Below, piece after piece: positions 1 through 11,162 of a DNA stretch of 64,000 nucleotides (its first letter is position 1; each line of letters begins with the position of its first letter). The notes beneath the pieces are model-generated. The model was not told the origin of the DNA, made no database searches, and worked only from the letters and a program-made list of their open reading frames with translations. Made by a program: the position numbers and the translations under genes. Source of the stretch: Cyclina sinensis (Eukaryota > Mollusca > Bivalvia > Venerida > Veneridae). The stretch is from the NCBI GenBank assembly GCA_012932295.1, contig JAAONU010000010.1:22938977-23002976 (forward strand). The letters are read 5' to 3'.

Positions 1-2160
1 GATCTCGCTATTGTTCCTAGATAAGCAAGTTTCCATCTCCTATCAGAGATCATCAAATGAAACATTCGACAAAGTCTAATGATGACTGTGGTTATCATGA
101 CCTTTACAGTTCTCACAAGGTTGTAAGCCGAAATGAGTTAATGAATATGTTTGTAACCCAACATAACCCAGTTTCAAGCTTATACTTCAAATTTTGAGCC
201 AAATATTGTCAGCAGTTTTCTTGCGATAGGGGGAAAAATTCTTATGTTTTATGCTGTTGAGCTGGATTTTAAACCTTATCTGCCAAATCTCAAACGTTTC
301 CAGAGGATCATAAAGGCAAAGGTTTTAAGAAATTTGTATTAAGACCTACTCAAAAATGTTTCAATGCACGACGGATAAAGGTTGCTTACAAAAGCTGTTA
401 AAGAAAGAATGAATAATATTTTAGTATAATGTCCAAGGCTCCAATGTTTTACCTTAAAGAATTGATGGATCTTATGTAAGTTTATTTTCCATGCAACATA
501 ACATTCAAAATTACTGAATTTGTGATTTCTGTACTATTCGAATTAAACTCATATGTGTCCTTTATTGAAATGTTTGCGATTTTTGGCTTCCCGCCATAGC
601 TAAATATATTTTGACAGAACATTTAATACTGTGGTAACAATAAAACATTGCAAATATCAAAAATGGTTTGTATATGACAAATAGCGTCCGCTAAAACTGT
701 GTGTAAACTATTGGACGGTAAAACAAATACAATGAGCTCAGACCACACATACATGCTTTATTAACTAATGCAATATTCTGACTTCCATCGTATACTGCCG
801 TTTTTCTGTTCATTACGCGATCAATTACACAGCTGAAGCGGAAAATACACAGTATTCAGGCTCTTTTAAATCCAGACAAATTGTCTTCATAAGAAAGAAT
901 AACCAAGTAAATACACAAAAGCTGAAAGATGTAGTTACATGGCCAAATAATACACGATCTTGTAAAAAATCCTACCATCAAATTCAATAATAGTATATAA
1001 CTCCTGGATTTTTTTGTTTTGTTTTTGCTTATTTCTCAAACAATTGAAATGAATATGGTCTTTATCAATGCAATCACAAACTCGATCCAGGGTTACTTTT
1101 CTTATCGTATCAATAACTTCTGCAGATAAAAAATTCATTTTGGCATTAGAAAGAGCCAAAGTACGTGAATAAACCTTTCAATGTTTACTATATTCTTCTC
1201 GAAATTTCTCTTGTTTCATTATTCTAATTTAAAACGTATGAAAGAATCATTATGTCAGTTATTTACTTGCAATCGTTATCATGTGCCATGTGTGTTGACA
1301 GTTTGACTTTACGCAGAATAATGTCCACTAACATATCGGCAATGTAGCCATCACAAAGTTTATCTGCGTGAAAAACGAACCGAAGTACATGTATGTTTAT
1401 CCACTAAAGTAAAATTATGACTTCCTTCAAATAATTCTCTTTGTCTATTAGTTTAACCTCAAAGTAAAAAAAAATGCTATTTTAGACAATTTCAGCCAAG
1501 TCAAATTATCTATATAGTTATAAATACAAAAGATGAAAGATAGAAATACATTTAAAAAACAAAACAAATTATTTTGAAACTATATTGAGCAAGGGTTCAT
1601 GAATAAACTTTTTTATTGTATTTTTATGTTTTCATTTCCATCACTTATACTTTTATCAGGCAATTCATGATTTATTTAAATTATGAAAGCCATACTTTAA
1701 TTACCTGCAATTATCATCACTTGGCGTGAGTGTTTGAAGTCAAACTCCATTTCGACTATAGTTTGAGACATAGTGATGTTATAAATGAAACTCCATAGAC
1801 CATTTAGAATTTTTTTTGCAATTGACTAACAACCATCACTACGTGACATCCCTGCTGGCAGTTAAAACTCGGAGGTGCAGTGGTAGACGGGTTAGAGCGC
1901 CGGAGGTCTCTGGTTCGAATCCCACCTGGGATGAGAGTCTACAGTGACTTTCATATTCCCCACTTTCGGCGTTAGTACTGGTTTGAACCCAGGAAGTAGA
2001 CATCGAGAGTGATTAATGTAAGTTGCAAGAACTTGCTTTCCAAATCGATGTAAAATAAGTTTAAATTAATTTAAGTTATAACTGTGCTGATATCTGGAAG
2101 TACCCGCTGTCCTGTAAGAGAAGAAATTAAAAAAGACAGTTTTGCAAACTTCTCTGTTTA
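1..2160 (+). repeat. Segmental duplication, copy 1 (direct copy at ~16270-18150)
   Basis: Many stretches match the second copy in the same order and orientation. Examples are 'aatgtccaaggct' (near 428 and 16692), 'atcataaagg', 'cacaaagtttatctg' (near 1356 and 17218) and 'accgctgtcctgt' (near 2104 and 18099). Inside the copy, ~215-bp units repeat in tandem. Each unit ends in a variant of 'gagccaaagtacgtgaataaa' followed by an 'aatgtttt'-like stretch (ends near 1170, 1390 and 1605). The alignment appears to start before the window. Copy 1 has a SINE inserted near 1871, while copy 2 carries a different element near 17796. I assign no function. The minus-strand open frame at 935-1159 lies inside this repeat and is not supported as a gene. 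Confidence 0.75.
1871..2060 (+). mobile_element. tRNA-derived SINE-like element
   Basis: The head resembles a tRNA gene. An A-box-like 'gtgcagtggtagacgggtta' is followed about 35 bases later by a canonical B box, 'ggttcgaatccc'. It cannot fold as a full tRNA. A non-tRNA body follows, ending near 'gaacttgctttccaaatcga'. It sits inside duplication copy 1 and has no counterpart at that spot in copy 2, which suggests insertion after the duplication. The ends are approximate, and I do not recognise the SINE family name. Confidence 0.55.
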
Positions 2161-2254
2161 ATTAGATTAATAGTGATGTGTTATTTTTGCCCTATTTACA
2201 ATGTAAATTTATGAAGGTTATATTATGGAAACTTAATAAAGCCGAGTTAAATTA

Positions 2255-3455
2255 TGTCGCTGCTTCCAAACTTAAAACACTTTCTAATTGAACAGTATCA
2301 AGATATTCGCATGGATTTGACTGGTTAACTGAGCGGTATAAGTTTTCGAAAAAAATAATTTCTTCCTTTAAAATACTGTGTATATCTGTAATTTGTTTTC
2401 TATTTACTTTAAGTGAACTTTAAACTTTCCTGTTCTGTCTTGAATTTTCATCATTTAAAAAGAATTTAGGATTTTTTTCGCCTTCTTCTAGAAGTTGGAT
2501 CCTAGATCGAAGTAGGGCACCTTTCATTTTAAAATAATAAATTTCTTCTATTTCTGCATTATCATTTGATTTTGTAATATTATAACTGTAAAGATTATTG
2601 AGCCTATTTTCTAACCACTGTAGTCTATTTCGTCTTTCTTTCGCTTTTGGTTTAGCATATATTAAAGAAAGTTCCTTAATTTTACATTTACAAATATCCC
2701 ACTTTTGCTGGTAATCATTTATATTTTCGGTTTCGAGTGAATCGACCAGATTTGAGATCATTGAGGTATATTCTACGTCGTTCAAATACGAATTATTAAG
2801 TTTCCAAAAACCTAAGCCTCTTTTCGAACATGGTTTAATTTTAAGAGAAATTGCAAGATGGTCCGTGCTTTTGATAACTGCTGGTCTTATATCTGAGGAG
2901 AGAATAGAAGGTAATAAATTTTCATCTATAAGCCAAAACATTAATTCTACTTTTTTCTATGCTCGCTTTTCTACGCCAAGTGAATTGTTTAATGTTTTTA
3001 TGAAGAACTTTCCAAATATCGATAAGATTGTGCGTTTTCATCATTTTTGATATACTTTTAAAAATACACTTTACTGGTTGATTGCTTATTCTATCATCTG
3101 TATTTAAAATGCCATTGAAGTCCCCGCCGATAATTTTAATCCCTTGGGATTTTTTCACTTGAAAAACAGAAATTTTGCCATAAAAGCTCTTTCTATACTT
3201 TTTATTATTTGGAGCATATATGTTCACAAAAATGTATAAATTTTCATTGGCTTCAATAATCAGTTATACGCATCTACCTGATAGATCATCTATGTACTCC
3301 ACAACTTTAACTGGTAATTTTTCTGACAACTCTTTTTTTTCAAATATCAGTTTGTCTGTCTGTCTCTCTCTCTTAATTACGTTTAAAGAAAAGTCTATAT
3401 TATCTTCAAGTGTAGCTAACAATACAAATATTGTATACAATGATATAAATTTCAC
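2255..3455 (-). pseudogene. L1-like LINE ORF2 relic: endonuclease end and linker before reverse transcriptase
   Basis: Read on the minus strand from 3455 to 2255, this gives the second half of an AP-endonuclease domain (VNIYAPNN; GGDFNGIL, with the catalytic-type GDFN). It continues with 'STDHLAISLKI' and 'GFWKLNNSYL', then a linker containing 'RSRIQLLEEGEKNPKFF' and 'NRKQITDIHSILKEE'. This order is that of L1/Tx1-clade LINE ORF2 proteins. It is broken in at least three places: a TAA at 3264-3266 in the endonuclease frame, a frameshift near 2925-2945 at a T-rich run, and loss of everything after the pre-RT linker near 2255. No reverse-transcriptase core (FADD) is present. Losing the 3' part is unusual, since LINE copies normally lose the 5' end, so a later deletion is likely. 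Confidence 0.85.
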
Positions 3456-3480
3456 TTTTTGTAGATTGCTTTTTCGATGA

Positions 3481-4200
3481 ACTGATTTTTGTGGTTAAAT
3501 TATGAAAAGTATATACCGTTATTGCATTAACCACAAGTTTTGCTTTTCAAGAGTTTTAAAATGAACTATTTGTTTTCTTATTCTAACCATGGCAACAACA
3601 GAAACATACAACGGAATAAAATCATAAACTTATTACAAATTAAGCTACATTTATCCGATTCACTTAGGGAAAAGCACTAAATAAAAATGTCTCGACTAGG
3701 GCGTGCTACTTTAATGATTTTTAGTTCCTGTTTGCACATCATTTATCAAGTGCTTATGAATCATATTATGAACAGATTATTCTATAACGCTTAGATTTTC
3801 TACAATTATAATATAAAAAATATACTTACTCTATATTTCTGAGGACTGACAGAGGTGTATTCGTCAAGACTGTACACTGGTACACTGTAACATACGTTTC
3901 AAACACTTAATAATTCTTGTTAAATGATTCACCAGCTGTTAACTTTCGATAAATTTGACACAGGGAATATGTATAAAGCCATTAAACTCTTCTCTTTATA
4001 CAATAAAGAGATCCTCGTGGAAATAAATGATTCGATTTTTACAGAAAATTGTGAAAAGATAACAAGTTTATTTAAAACGTGCAAAACGTTATTACGTATC
4101 ATATTGTCTGTTTCACATTTATGTTTTTAATCTATATTTTTTAGGCTGATGATACATGTTCATATTTTATGCTATGTAGCAATCAGTTTTGCGACAGAAA
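3481..4200. other. No gene seen
   Basis: AT-rich sequence. Only short frames without recognisable motifs are present, and I see no repeat structure. Confidence 0.6.
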
Positions 4201-4221
4201 TAACAATTACAATCATTATTG

Positions 4222-4370
4222 CAAAACTGGTTGGGGAAACGTCTTGTTAAACTGGTTAGGAAAAATTTTGTAAAACTGGCTGGAAAAATGTCTTGTAAAA
4301 CTGGTTGGGAAAAAATCTTGTAAAACTGGTTGGGGAAAAAATCTTGTAAAATTGGCTGGGAAATTATTTT
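4222..4370 (+). repeat. Tandem repeat, ~31-bp unit, 5 copies
   Basis: Units follow the pattern 'aaaactggttgggaaaaat' plus 'cttgt', with small differences in the A run. Five successive copies can be counted by eye. The unit is non-coding. Confidence 0.85.
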
Positions 4371-4619
4371 TAAAATCCTGTTTTTTATTGCATTGTGAAA
4401 CTACTGGTTTGCATTATATATAGTGTCTGTCACAATCAATTGTTTAATGATCAAAGACTATGGACTGTTTCACAACTTTACAAGACATCAGTCTTGACTT
4501 CATTACATTCTATATTTCAAAAGAAATTGAACCGTCGACGTAAGCATTAAGTACCGTAGTCATATTATTTAGCAAATGAATACTTATATATATATATTTG
4601 ATCTTATCGACATTTAACT

Positions 4620-5070
4620 ATGGTGGCTGATTTGTGCCATGTCGTATGTGCGTGTTTTTGGGGCGAAAACACGAAAATATTTGTTTTACGTGGCGGGGCG
4701 AAAATTGCAATTTTGGCGTGTTTTCGCCTTGCGACCTTTCGCCCCGCCACATGAAAACACGCCACATTCTATGTGCCGTGTCTGTACCTAAAGTTTGTCG
4801 TATAGCTGGGCGAATACGTGCCATGCGAATACACGACAAATTATAAGTCTGTTGTGTTTTCGCGTTGCGACCTTCGGCCCATCACTCGAAAACACGCTAC
4901 ATTCTATGTGTCGGTTTTTCCCTTGTATTTGGCGTGTCTTTTCACTTTCGCCGCGCCAGGCGAAAACAAGAAAATTTGAAAAGTTAAATGTGTCGTATTT
5001 TCGCCTAGCGCCCGCCACACAAAGATGCGACATTACATTTAACTTTTTCGCGTTCCGGTCACGCAAGCGC
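4620..5070. repeat. GC-richer block with hairpins and partial tandem repeats
   Basis: This block stands out from its AT-rich surroundings by many 'cgaaaacacg' and 'ttttcgcc' motifs on both strands. GTGGCGGGGCGAAA at 4690-4703 is perfectly inverted at 4737-4750. AAAAGTTAAATGT near 4979 is inverted near 5034. A stretch 'gaaaacacgccacattctatgtg' near 4753 recurs with small changes near 4887. Both strands carry short open frames, but these follow from the missing stop codons in the repeated motif, and no protein family is recognisable. Confidence 0.65.
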
Positions 5071-5361
5071 ACTCAAATTACACATATGTCATATGCTTGA
5101 AAATGATAAAAATGAGATACATTAACTTTAAACCAAATGAATTTTGCGGGGTGGTGTATGAACTTTGCAGAATTTTTGTGCAAAATAACTGTTATAAACT
5201 CACGATAAATGGACATAAATCTGTTCAAACACATGCTTAAACTCACCATTTAACATTAACATTCTCGTTATTTTTCAGCGAACCTGTACACTAATAGATA
5301 TTTTTTACATGATACAACGCTGATAAGTTAATTTTAAATATATTAACATAATTCTTAAGTT

Positions 5362-5364
<3 letters not shown>

Positions 5365-5401
<37 letters not shown>
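5365..5401 (+). repeat. Poly(A) tract, ~37 A
   Basis: An uninterrupted A run directly abuts the left end of the large tandem-repeat element. It may be a microsatellite or the tail of an older insertion. Confidence 0.9.
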
Positions 5402-5403
<2 letters not shown>

Positions 5404-7781
5404 AAGAGGGCCATGATGGCCCTGGATAGCTCACCTGAGTATTTTGGCTGTAGGTTTGCTGTTAAGCAGTATTTCATTTTTTAATTGAAAATATATAAGT
5501 GCCTACAAACCAAATATGTAAAATATCAGTCAATAAATAAAGGCTCTATGACAGAAAGAAGATATTCCTATTATAAGCTATGGTGACATTGACCTTGACC
5601 CAGTGACCTCAAACCCTAACCATGGGTAGAGGTCCATGCAAGGAACCTATATATTGAATATCAAAGATATTGGTCTATAAATGAAGGCTTTATGAGGTAC
5701 AGTTGATAAATCTATTTTTAGCCTCCGTGACCTTTAACCTAATGTAATAATTTGAACAACAAAACAACCTTTCTGACAAACTGCCAGGATATTTGGACTG
5801 AAACAGTAGCCTCTAGAGCCTTAACAAGATATTTTTATTGTTGGGCTCTGTGACCTAGTGTTTGACCTCAGATGACCCATATTCAAACTTGACCTAAAAA
5901 GCATCGAAATAACCTTTCTGACATATTTTCAGAATATTTGGGCTGAAAATGTTATCTATAGAGTGTAAACAAGGTTTTTCCAAATTTAAGCTCTGTGACC
6001 TAGTTTTTGACCCCAGATGACCCATATTCGAACTTAGGCTAGAAATTATCAAAGCAACTTTTCTGACATATTTCCAGGATATTTGGGCTGGAAATGTTAC
6101 CTCTAGAGTGTTAAAAAGGTGTTTCCATATACAGGCTGTGTGACCTAGTTTTTGACCCCACTTGACCAATATCCAACTTGAGCTAGAAATCATCTTAACA
6201 AGCTTTCTGAGATTTTTTCAGGAAATTTGGGCTAAAAATGTTACCTCTAGAGTGTTAACAAGGTTTTACCATATTTGGGCTGTGTGACCTAGTTTTTGAC
6301 CCCACATGACCCATATTCAAACTTGAGCTAGAAATTATCAAAAAAACCTTTCTGACATATTTCCCGGATATTTGGGCTGAAAATGTTACCTCTAGAGTGA
6401 TAAAAAGGTTTTTCCATATTTGGTCTCAGTGACCTAGTTTTTGACCCCAGATGACCAATATTCGAACCTGCGCTAGAAATCATTAAAATAAGCTTTCTGA
6501 TATATAACAAGGGTATTTGGGCTGAAAAAGTTACCTCTAAAGTGTTAACAAGGTTTTTCCATATTTGGCTTCTGTGACCTAGTTTTTGACCCCAGATGAC
6601 CAATATTCGAACCTGCGCTAGAAATCATCGAAATAACCTTTCTGACATATTACAAGGACATTTGGACTGAAAATGTGACCTCTAAAGTGTTAACAAGGTT
6701 TTTTCGTATTTGGGCTCTGTGACCTAGTTTTTGACTCCAGATGACCCATATTCAAACTTGAGCTAGAAATTATCAAAACAACCTTTCTGACATATTTCCA
6801 GGATATTTGGGCTGAAAATGTTACCTCTAGAGTGTTAACAAGGTTTTTCCATATTTGGCCTCTGTGACCTAGTTTTTTACCCCAGATGACCAATATTCGA
6901 ACTTGACCTACAAATCATCGAAACAACCTATCTGTCATATTTCCAGGATATTTGGGTTGAAAATGTAACCTCTAGAGTGCTAACAAGGTTTTTCCATATA
7001 CATGCTGTGTGACCTAGTTTTTGACCCCACATGACCCATATTCCAACTTGAGCTAGAAATCATCAAAACAACCTTTCTGACATATTTCAAGGATATGTTA
7101 CCTCTAGAGTGATAAAAATGTTTTTCCATATTTGGTCTCAGTGACCTAGTTTTTGACCCCACATGACCCATATTCGAACTTGAGCTAGAAATCATCCAAA
7201 TAAACTTTCTGACGTATTACAAGGATATTTGGGCTGAAAATGTTACCTCTAAAGTGTTAAAAAGGTTTTTCCATATTTGGCTTCTGTTACCTAGTTTTTG
7301 ACCCCAGATGACCCATATTCGAACTTGGGCTAGAAATCACCCAAAGCAACCTTTCTGACAAATTTTTAGGACATTCAGGTTGAGAATCTTACCTCTAGGG
7401 TGTTAACAAGGTTTTTCCATATTTGGGCTGTGTGACCTAGTTTTTGATTCCAGATGACCCATATTCAAACTTGGGATAGAAATCAACCAAACAACCTTTC
7501 TGATAAATTGCCAGGACATTTGGACTGAAACAGTAGCCTCTAGAGCCTTAACAAGATTTTTCTATTTTTAGGTCATGTGACCTAGTTTTTGACCCCAGAT
7601 GACCCATATTCGAACTCGTCCGAGTAATTACTGGGACAAACATCTTGACCAAGTTTCGTGACAATTGGTGCAAAAATGTGACCAGCAGAGTGTTAACGAA
7701 CTAAGTGTGAACGGAGGACGGACGAAGGACATTCATCGATCCTAATAGCTCACCCTGAGCCAGCTCAGGTGAGCTATAAAA
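5404..7781 (+). mobile_element. Clam tandem-repeat element, family 1, copy A (~146-bp units)
   Basis: The left end has a near-palindrome 'agggccatgatggccct' and then 'agctcacctgag'. The right end has 'ctcaggtgagctataaaaa'. Between them, from about 5850, lie roughly a dozen ~146-bp units with the fixed words 'gacctagtttttgacc', 'gatgacccatattc', 'gaaatcatc' and 'cctctagagtgttaacaagg'. The unit is AT-rich with stop codons in most frames; short minus-strand frames exist only because the unit repeats. An inverted relative lies at 47836-49405 and a third starts at 63926. The layout fits the tandem-array-bearing non-autonomous elements (Pearl/HINE-like) described in bivalves. That family link is from memory. 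Confidence 0.8.
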
Positions 7782-7789
7782 AGAATATG

Positions 7790-9539
7790 TGTGGTTGCTG
7801 TGCGTATGCCTTAGCGAATCTTACTTTTCCCAGTAATGCGTAAGGAACCAATCGTCAACAAAACCAAACAGGTTGTGTCGGCACCGTATAAGCTTAATGG
7901 TATGTGAGATAACATAAAAAAAAACATTTGTTAAAGACAAAAAAAACAACATCAATAATAACAACAACGACAAAACGAACAAACAACTCTTCATCTTGAT
8001 ACCTTACTAAATAAAGCCTACTATGATTTTCTATTCCATTCGTTATTGATTTATTTGATAGATAAGATTTTACCCCGACAGGTAATTGGTCACATTTCCG
8101 CCTTAAATCCTCCTTTCCGGTGTTCCTGGACATATAACCAGTAACTAACAATTTTTTTCACAAATGCCTGACTTAATATCCCACTTGATCTGCTCTGAAT
8201 CAGACGTTAAAGATTCATAACGTACAGTGTCCGGATAAATAGTCACGGAGATATTTTGCCTAGCCCGGGGAACAAAATGACTACCATATGAATACTAACT
8301 CCGTTCTTTACCTATTGATCTAAGCATAAAAGGAACTTCACAAAATGAATAGCAAATGTCACCTGCAAAGCTCCAAAGATCAACCATTTTGGAAATTTCT
8401 CATCAAATGGTACATTTTGTTCTGTTATGGTTTAAAACTGGCGTTTAAGGAGTTACATTACCAAAATTAGTATACGTTTAACACTAATGAGTTCTATAAA
8501 TGCTAAATACTGTTTTAATAAGGTGGAGAATAGAATTTTCCATGCACGTATTTGAAGTAAAAAATCTGTAGATTAAACAATGCTTATTATCGCTAAACAA
8601 AGCAATATGAAAAAGATATAGCCTGCATAAGACTATTATTAGTTACTGGGTTTGTAACTGGCGTGCATAGTGGATCTGTAGTATTAATATAGGGCGAGGC
8701 GATAATTTATGTGCTGATGCGTCGTCTAAATATTTAAATCCGAGTATTAGAATGACAGCACAGTTAACTAAATATGTCTTGACTCATCATTACAAGCAAA
8801 CGATACCGACGCATTACTGGACGACATAAATCATTTATATAGTGAGCTTAGTTTTTTATGTACTTACCAAATTGTTTGAATGCACCGGAATACGATCAGA
8901 TTATTCATACACATTCATAAACATACACATTCTAAAGCTATATCCAGAGTCATAGTGACGTCTGCGTGCAGCAGTCTATAGGTGTTCACGGAAGAAAAAA
9001 AACACCGTCAGGTAGGTTGGTAATTATATTAAGTAAGACCTGTTAACAGAAGTCACTATTGCATGAAAAACTAGTTATACTTTAAAAGCTAGAATATAAT
9101 TCAAATGTTACTTTACAGTATTTCCCTGAATGTGCGTATTTAAGGCTTAATGTCTAACGACGCTTACGTCACTGCAGGCGTTACAAGTTTCAGCATACCC
9201 CACATTCTGTAAAGCTCAGCTGCACAGTTCTAGAAGCATCTGACTAAATACAATCATTTGTTTAAAATCTAGACCATATTTAATATGCCTCTTGGATCTG
9301 AGATATGACATAAAGTAACAAACGCCAAGCGGGGACTTTCAAGGTCAGGGGCAAGACTGGCATATTTTTTTTTTTCAATTGCTTATAGTTTAAATAAACC
9401 CTAAGTTAAAAAGCTATTTGGATTCTCGTTGTATTCAGCCTTTTCCACAATAAAAACGAAGGTGCATCAGTGTTTGATACAACTTGGCAGGACATGGTCA
9501 TATTTAACTGGCGAGTGGCACACTGAGGTATGTTTCGGT
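7790..9539. other. No gene seen
   Basis: AT-rich sequence between two arrays. No homology-bearing frame, repeat or RNA gene is recognisable. Confidence 0.6.
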
Positions 9540-11120
9540 ATAATTGAGAAAGAGTCATATTCCTCCATCTTGACCTCACGATGGAGGTCTATTCCCCAAT
9601 CTACTTGCTAAGATGAAGGACGCTCAACTATGTATTAGTTGAGACGGAGGAATGTTCCACTGTGTTTTTGCTGAGATGGGGGAACGTTCTCCTATCGTTT
9701 GCTAAGACGGAGGAATGTTCCCCTATCTACTAATTAAGAAAGAGCAATATTCCCTTTTAACTGGCTGAGTGGTGGAATTAATCCCTTATCTACCTGCTGA
9801 AGTAAGGAAATGTTCCATTGTCTAATTGCTGAGCTGGGATAATGTACTATATTTTTGCTGAGATGGAAAAATGCTTTCCAATCTACCAGTTGAGATGTAA
9901 GAATGTTCCCTTATCTTCTTGCTGAATTGGGAAATATTCCCCTATCTACTAGTTGAGATGGAGTAATGTTCCATTATCTACTTGCTGAGAGAGAGAGGAA
10001 TGTTCCAGTATCAGTAAGTTGAGATTTGGGAATGTTCCCCTTTCTACTTGTTAAGATGAAGGAATATTCCACTGTCTGTTTGCTGAGTTTGGGGAATGTT
10101 TCCCTATCTACTTGCTGAGTAGGGGGAATTTTCCCCTATCTACTAGCTGAGATGAAGGAGGAATGATATCCTATCTATCAGTTGAGATAAGGAATGCTTC
10201 CCTATTAATTGTGAGATGAAATTATGTTCCCCTTTCTACTGTTTTGGATGGGAGAATGTTCACCTATCTACTAGTTGAGATAGAGGAATGTTCCCCTATT
10301 TTTAAGTTGAGATTGGGGTATGTTCCCCTTTCTACCAGTTGAGGTAAAAGAAATATCTCCTATCTATCTGCTGAGTTTGGGGAATGTTCCACATTCTCTT
10401 TGCTTAGATGGAGGAATGTTTCCTTATCTACCAGCTTAGTTGGAGGAATGTTCCCCTATCTGCTTGCTGATTTTTTGTTCCCATGTCAACTAGTCGAGAT
10501 ATGGAAGTGTTTCCTTAATTTCTTGCTTAGTCTTTGGAATGTTGTCCTACTGTTTGAGATATAGGAATGCTCCCCTATTTACTAGTTGAGATTATGTTCC
10601 CCTTTCCAGTTGCTAGGATTGAGGAATGTTTCCCTATCTACCAGTTAAGATTGAGGAATGTCCATCTATCTACTTTTTGAAATGTAGTAGTACTCTCCTA
10701 TCTACGAGTTGAAGTGGAGGAACATTTCTCTATGTACCAGTTGAGACGGAGGAACGTTCCCGTATCTACCAGTTGATATGGAAGAATGTTCCCCTTTCTA
10801 CTTGCTGAGTTGGGGCAATGTTCCCCTATCAACTAGTTGAACTAGTTCCACTACCTACTAGCCGAAATGTAGAATGTTCTACACTCTACTAGCGGAGATG
10901 GAGGAATGTTTCCCTATCAGCCAGTTGTGATAGTTCCCGTATCTGTCAGTTGAGATGAAGGAATATTCCCCTATCTACTAGTTGAGATGGAGGAATGTTC
11001 CCCTATCTACTTGTTGAGATTGAAGAATATTCCTCCATGTCTACCAGTTTAGATGAAGGAATATTCCTCCGTCTCAACTAGTAGACGGAGGAATTTCCCC
11101 TATCTACTAGGTGAGATTTG
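9540..11120 (+). repeat. Minisatellite, ~33-bp unit carrying GGAATGTTCC
   Basis: Several dozen imperfect copies of a unit like 'ggaatgttcccctatctact' plus 'agttgagatgga' run head to tail. Lengths vary by a few bases and substitutions are frequent, so this is an old array. Most copies keep the core GGAATGTTC. Short inverted stretches appear near 9560-9660 and 11030-11095, where 'gaggaatattcctcc'-like sequences read on both strands. No coding potential. Confidence 0.9.
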
Positions 11121-11162
11121 AAAATGTTGTTTGTTCCCTCATTAAAAAGGACAAATGGAATT

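Noticed and set aside
1871..1935. tRNA gene
   Set aside because: A and B boxes are present but the acceptor and anticodon arms do not pair. It continues into a SINE body.
5894..7195. Minus frames with repeated 'MGHLGSKTRS' words
   Set aside because: Chance frames in the ~146-bp clam repeat unit; the same words appear antisense in the copy at 48851.
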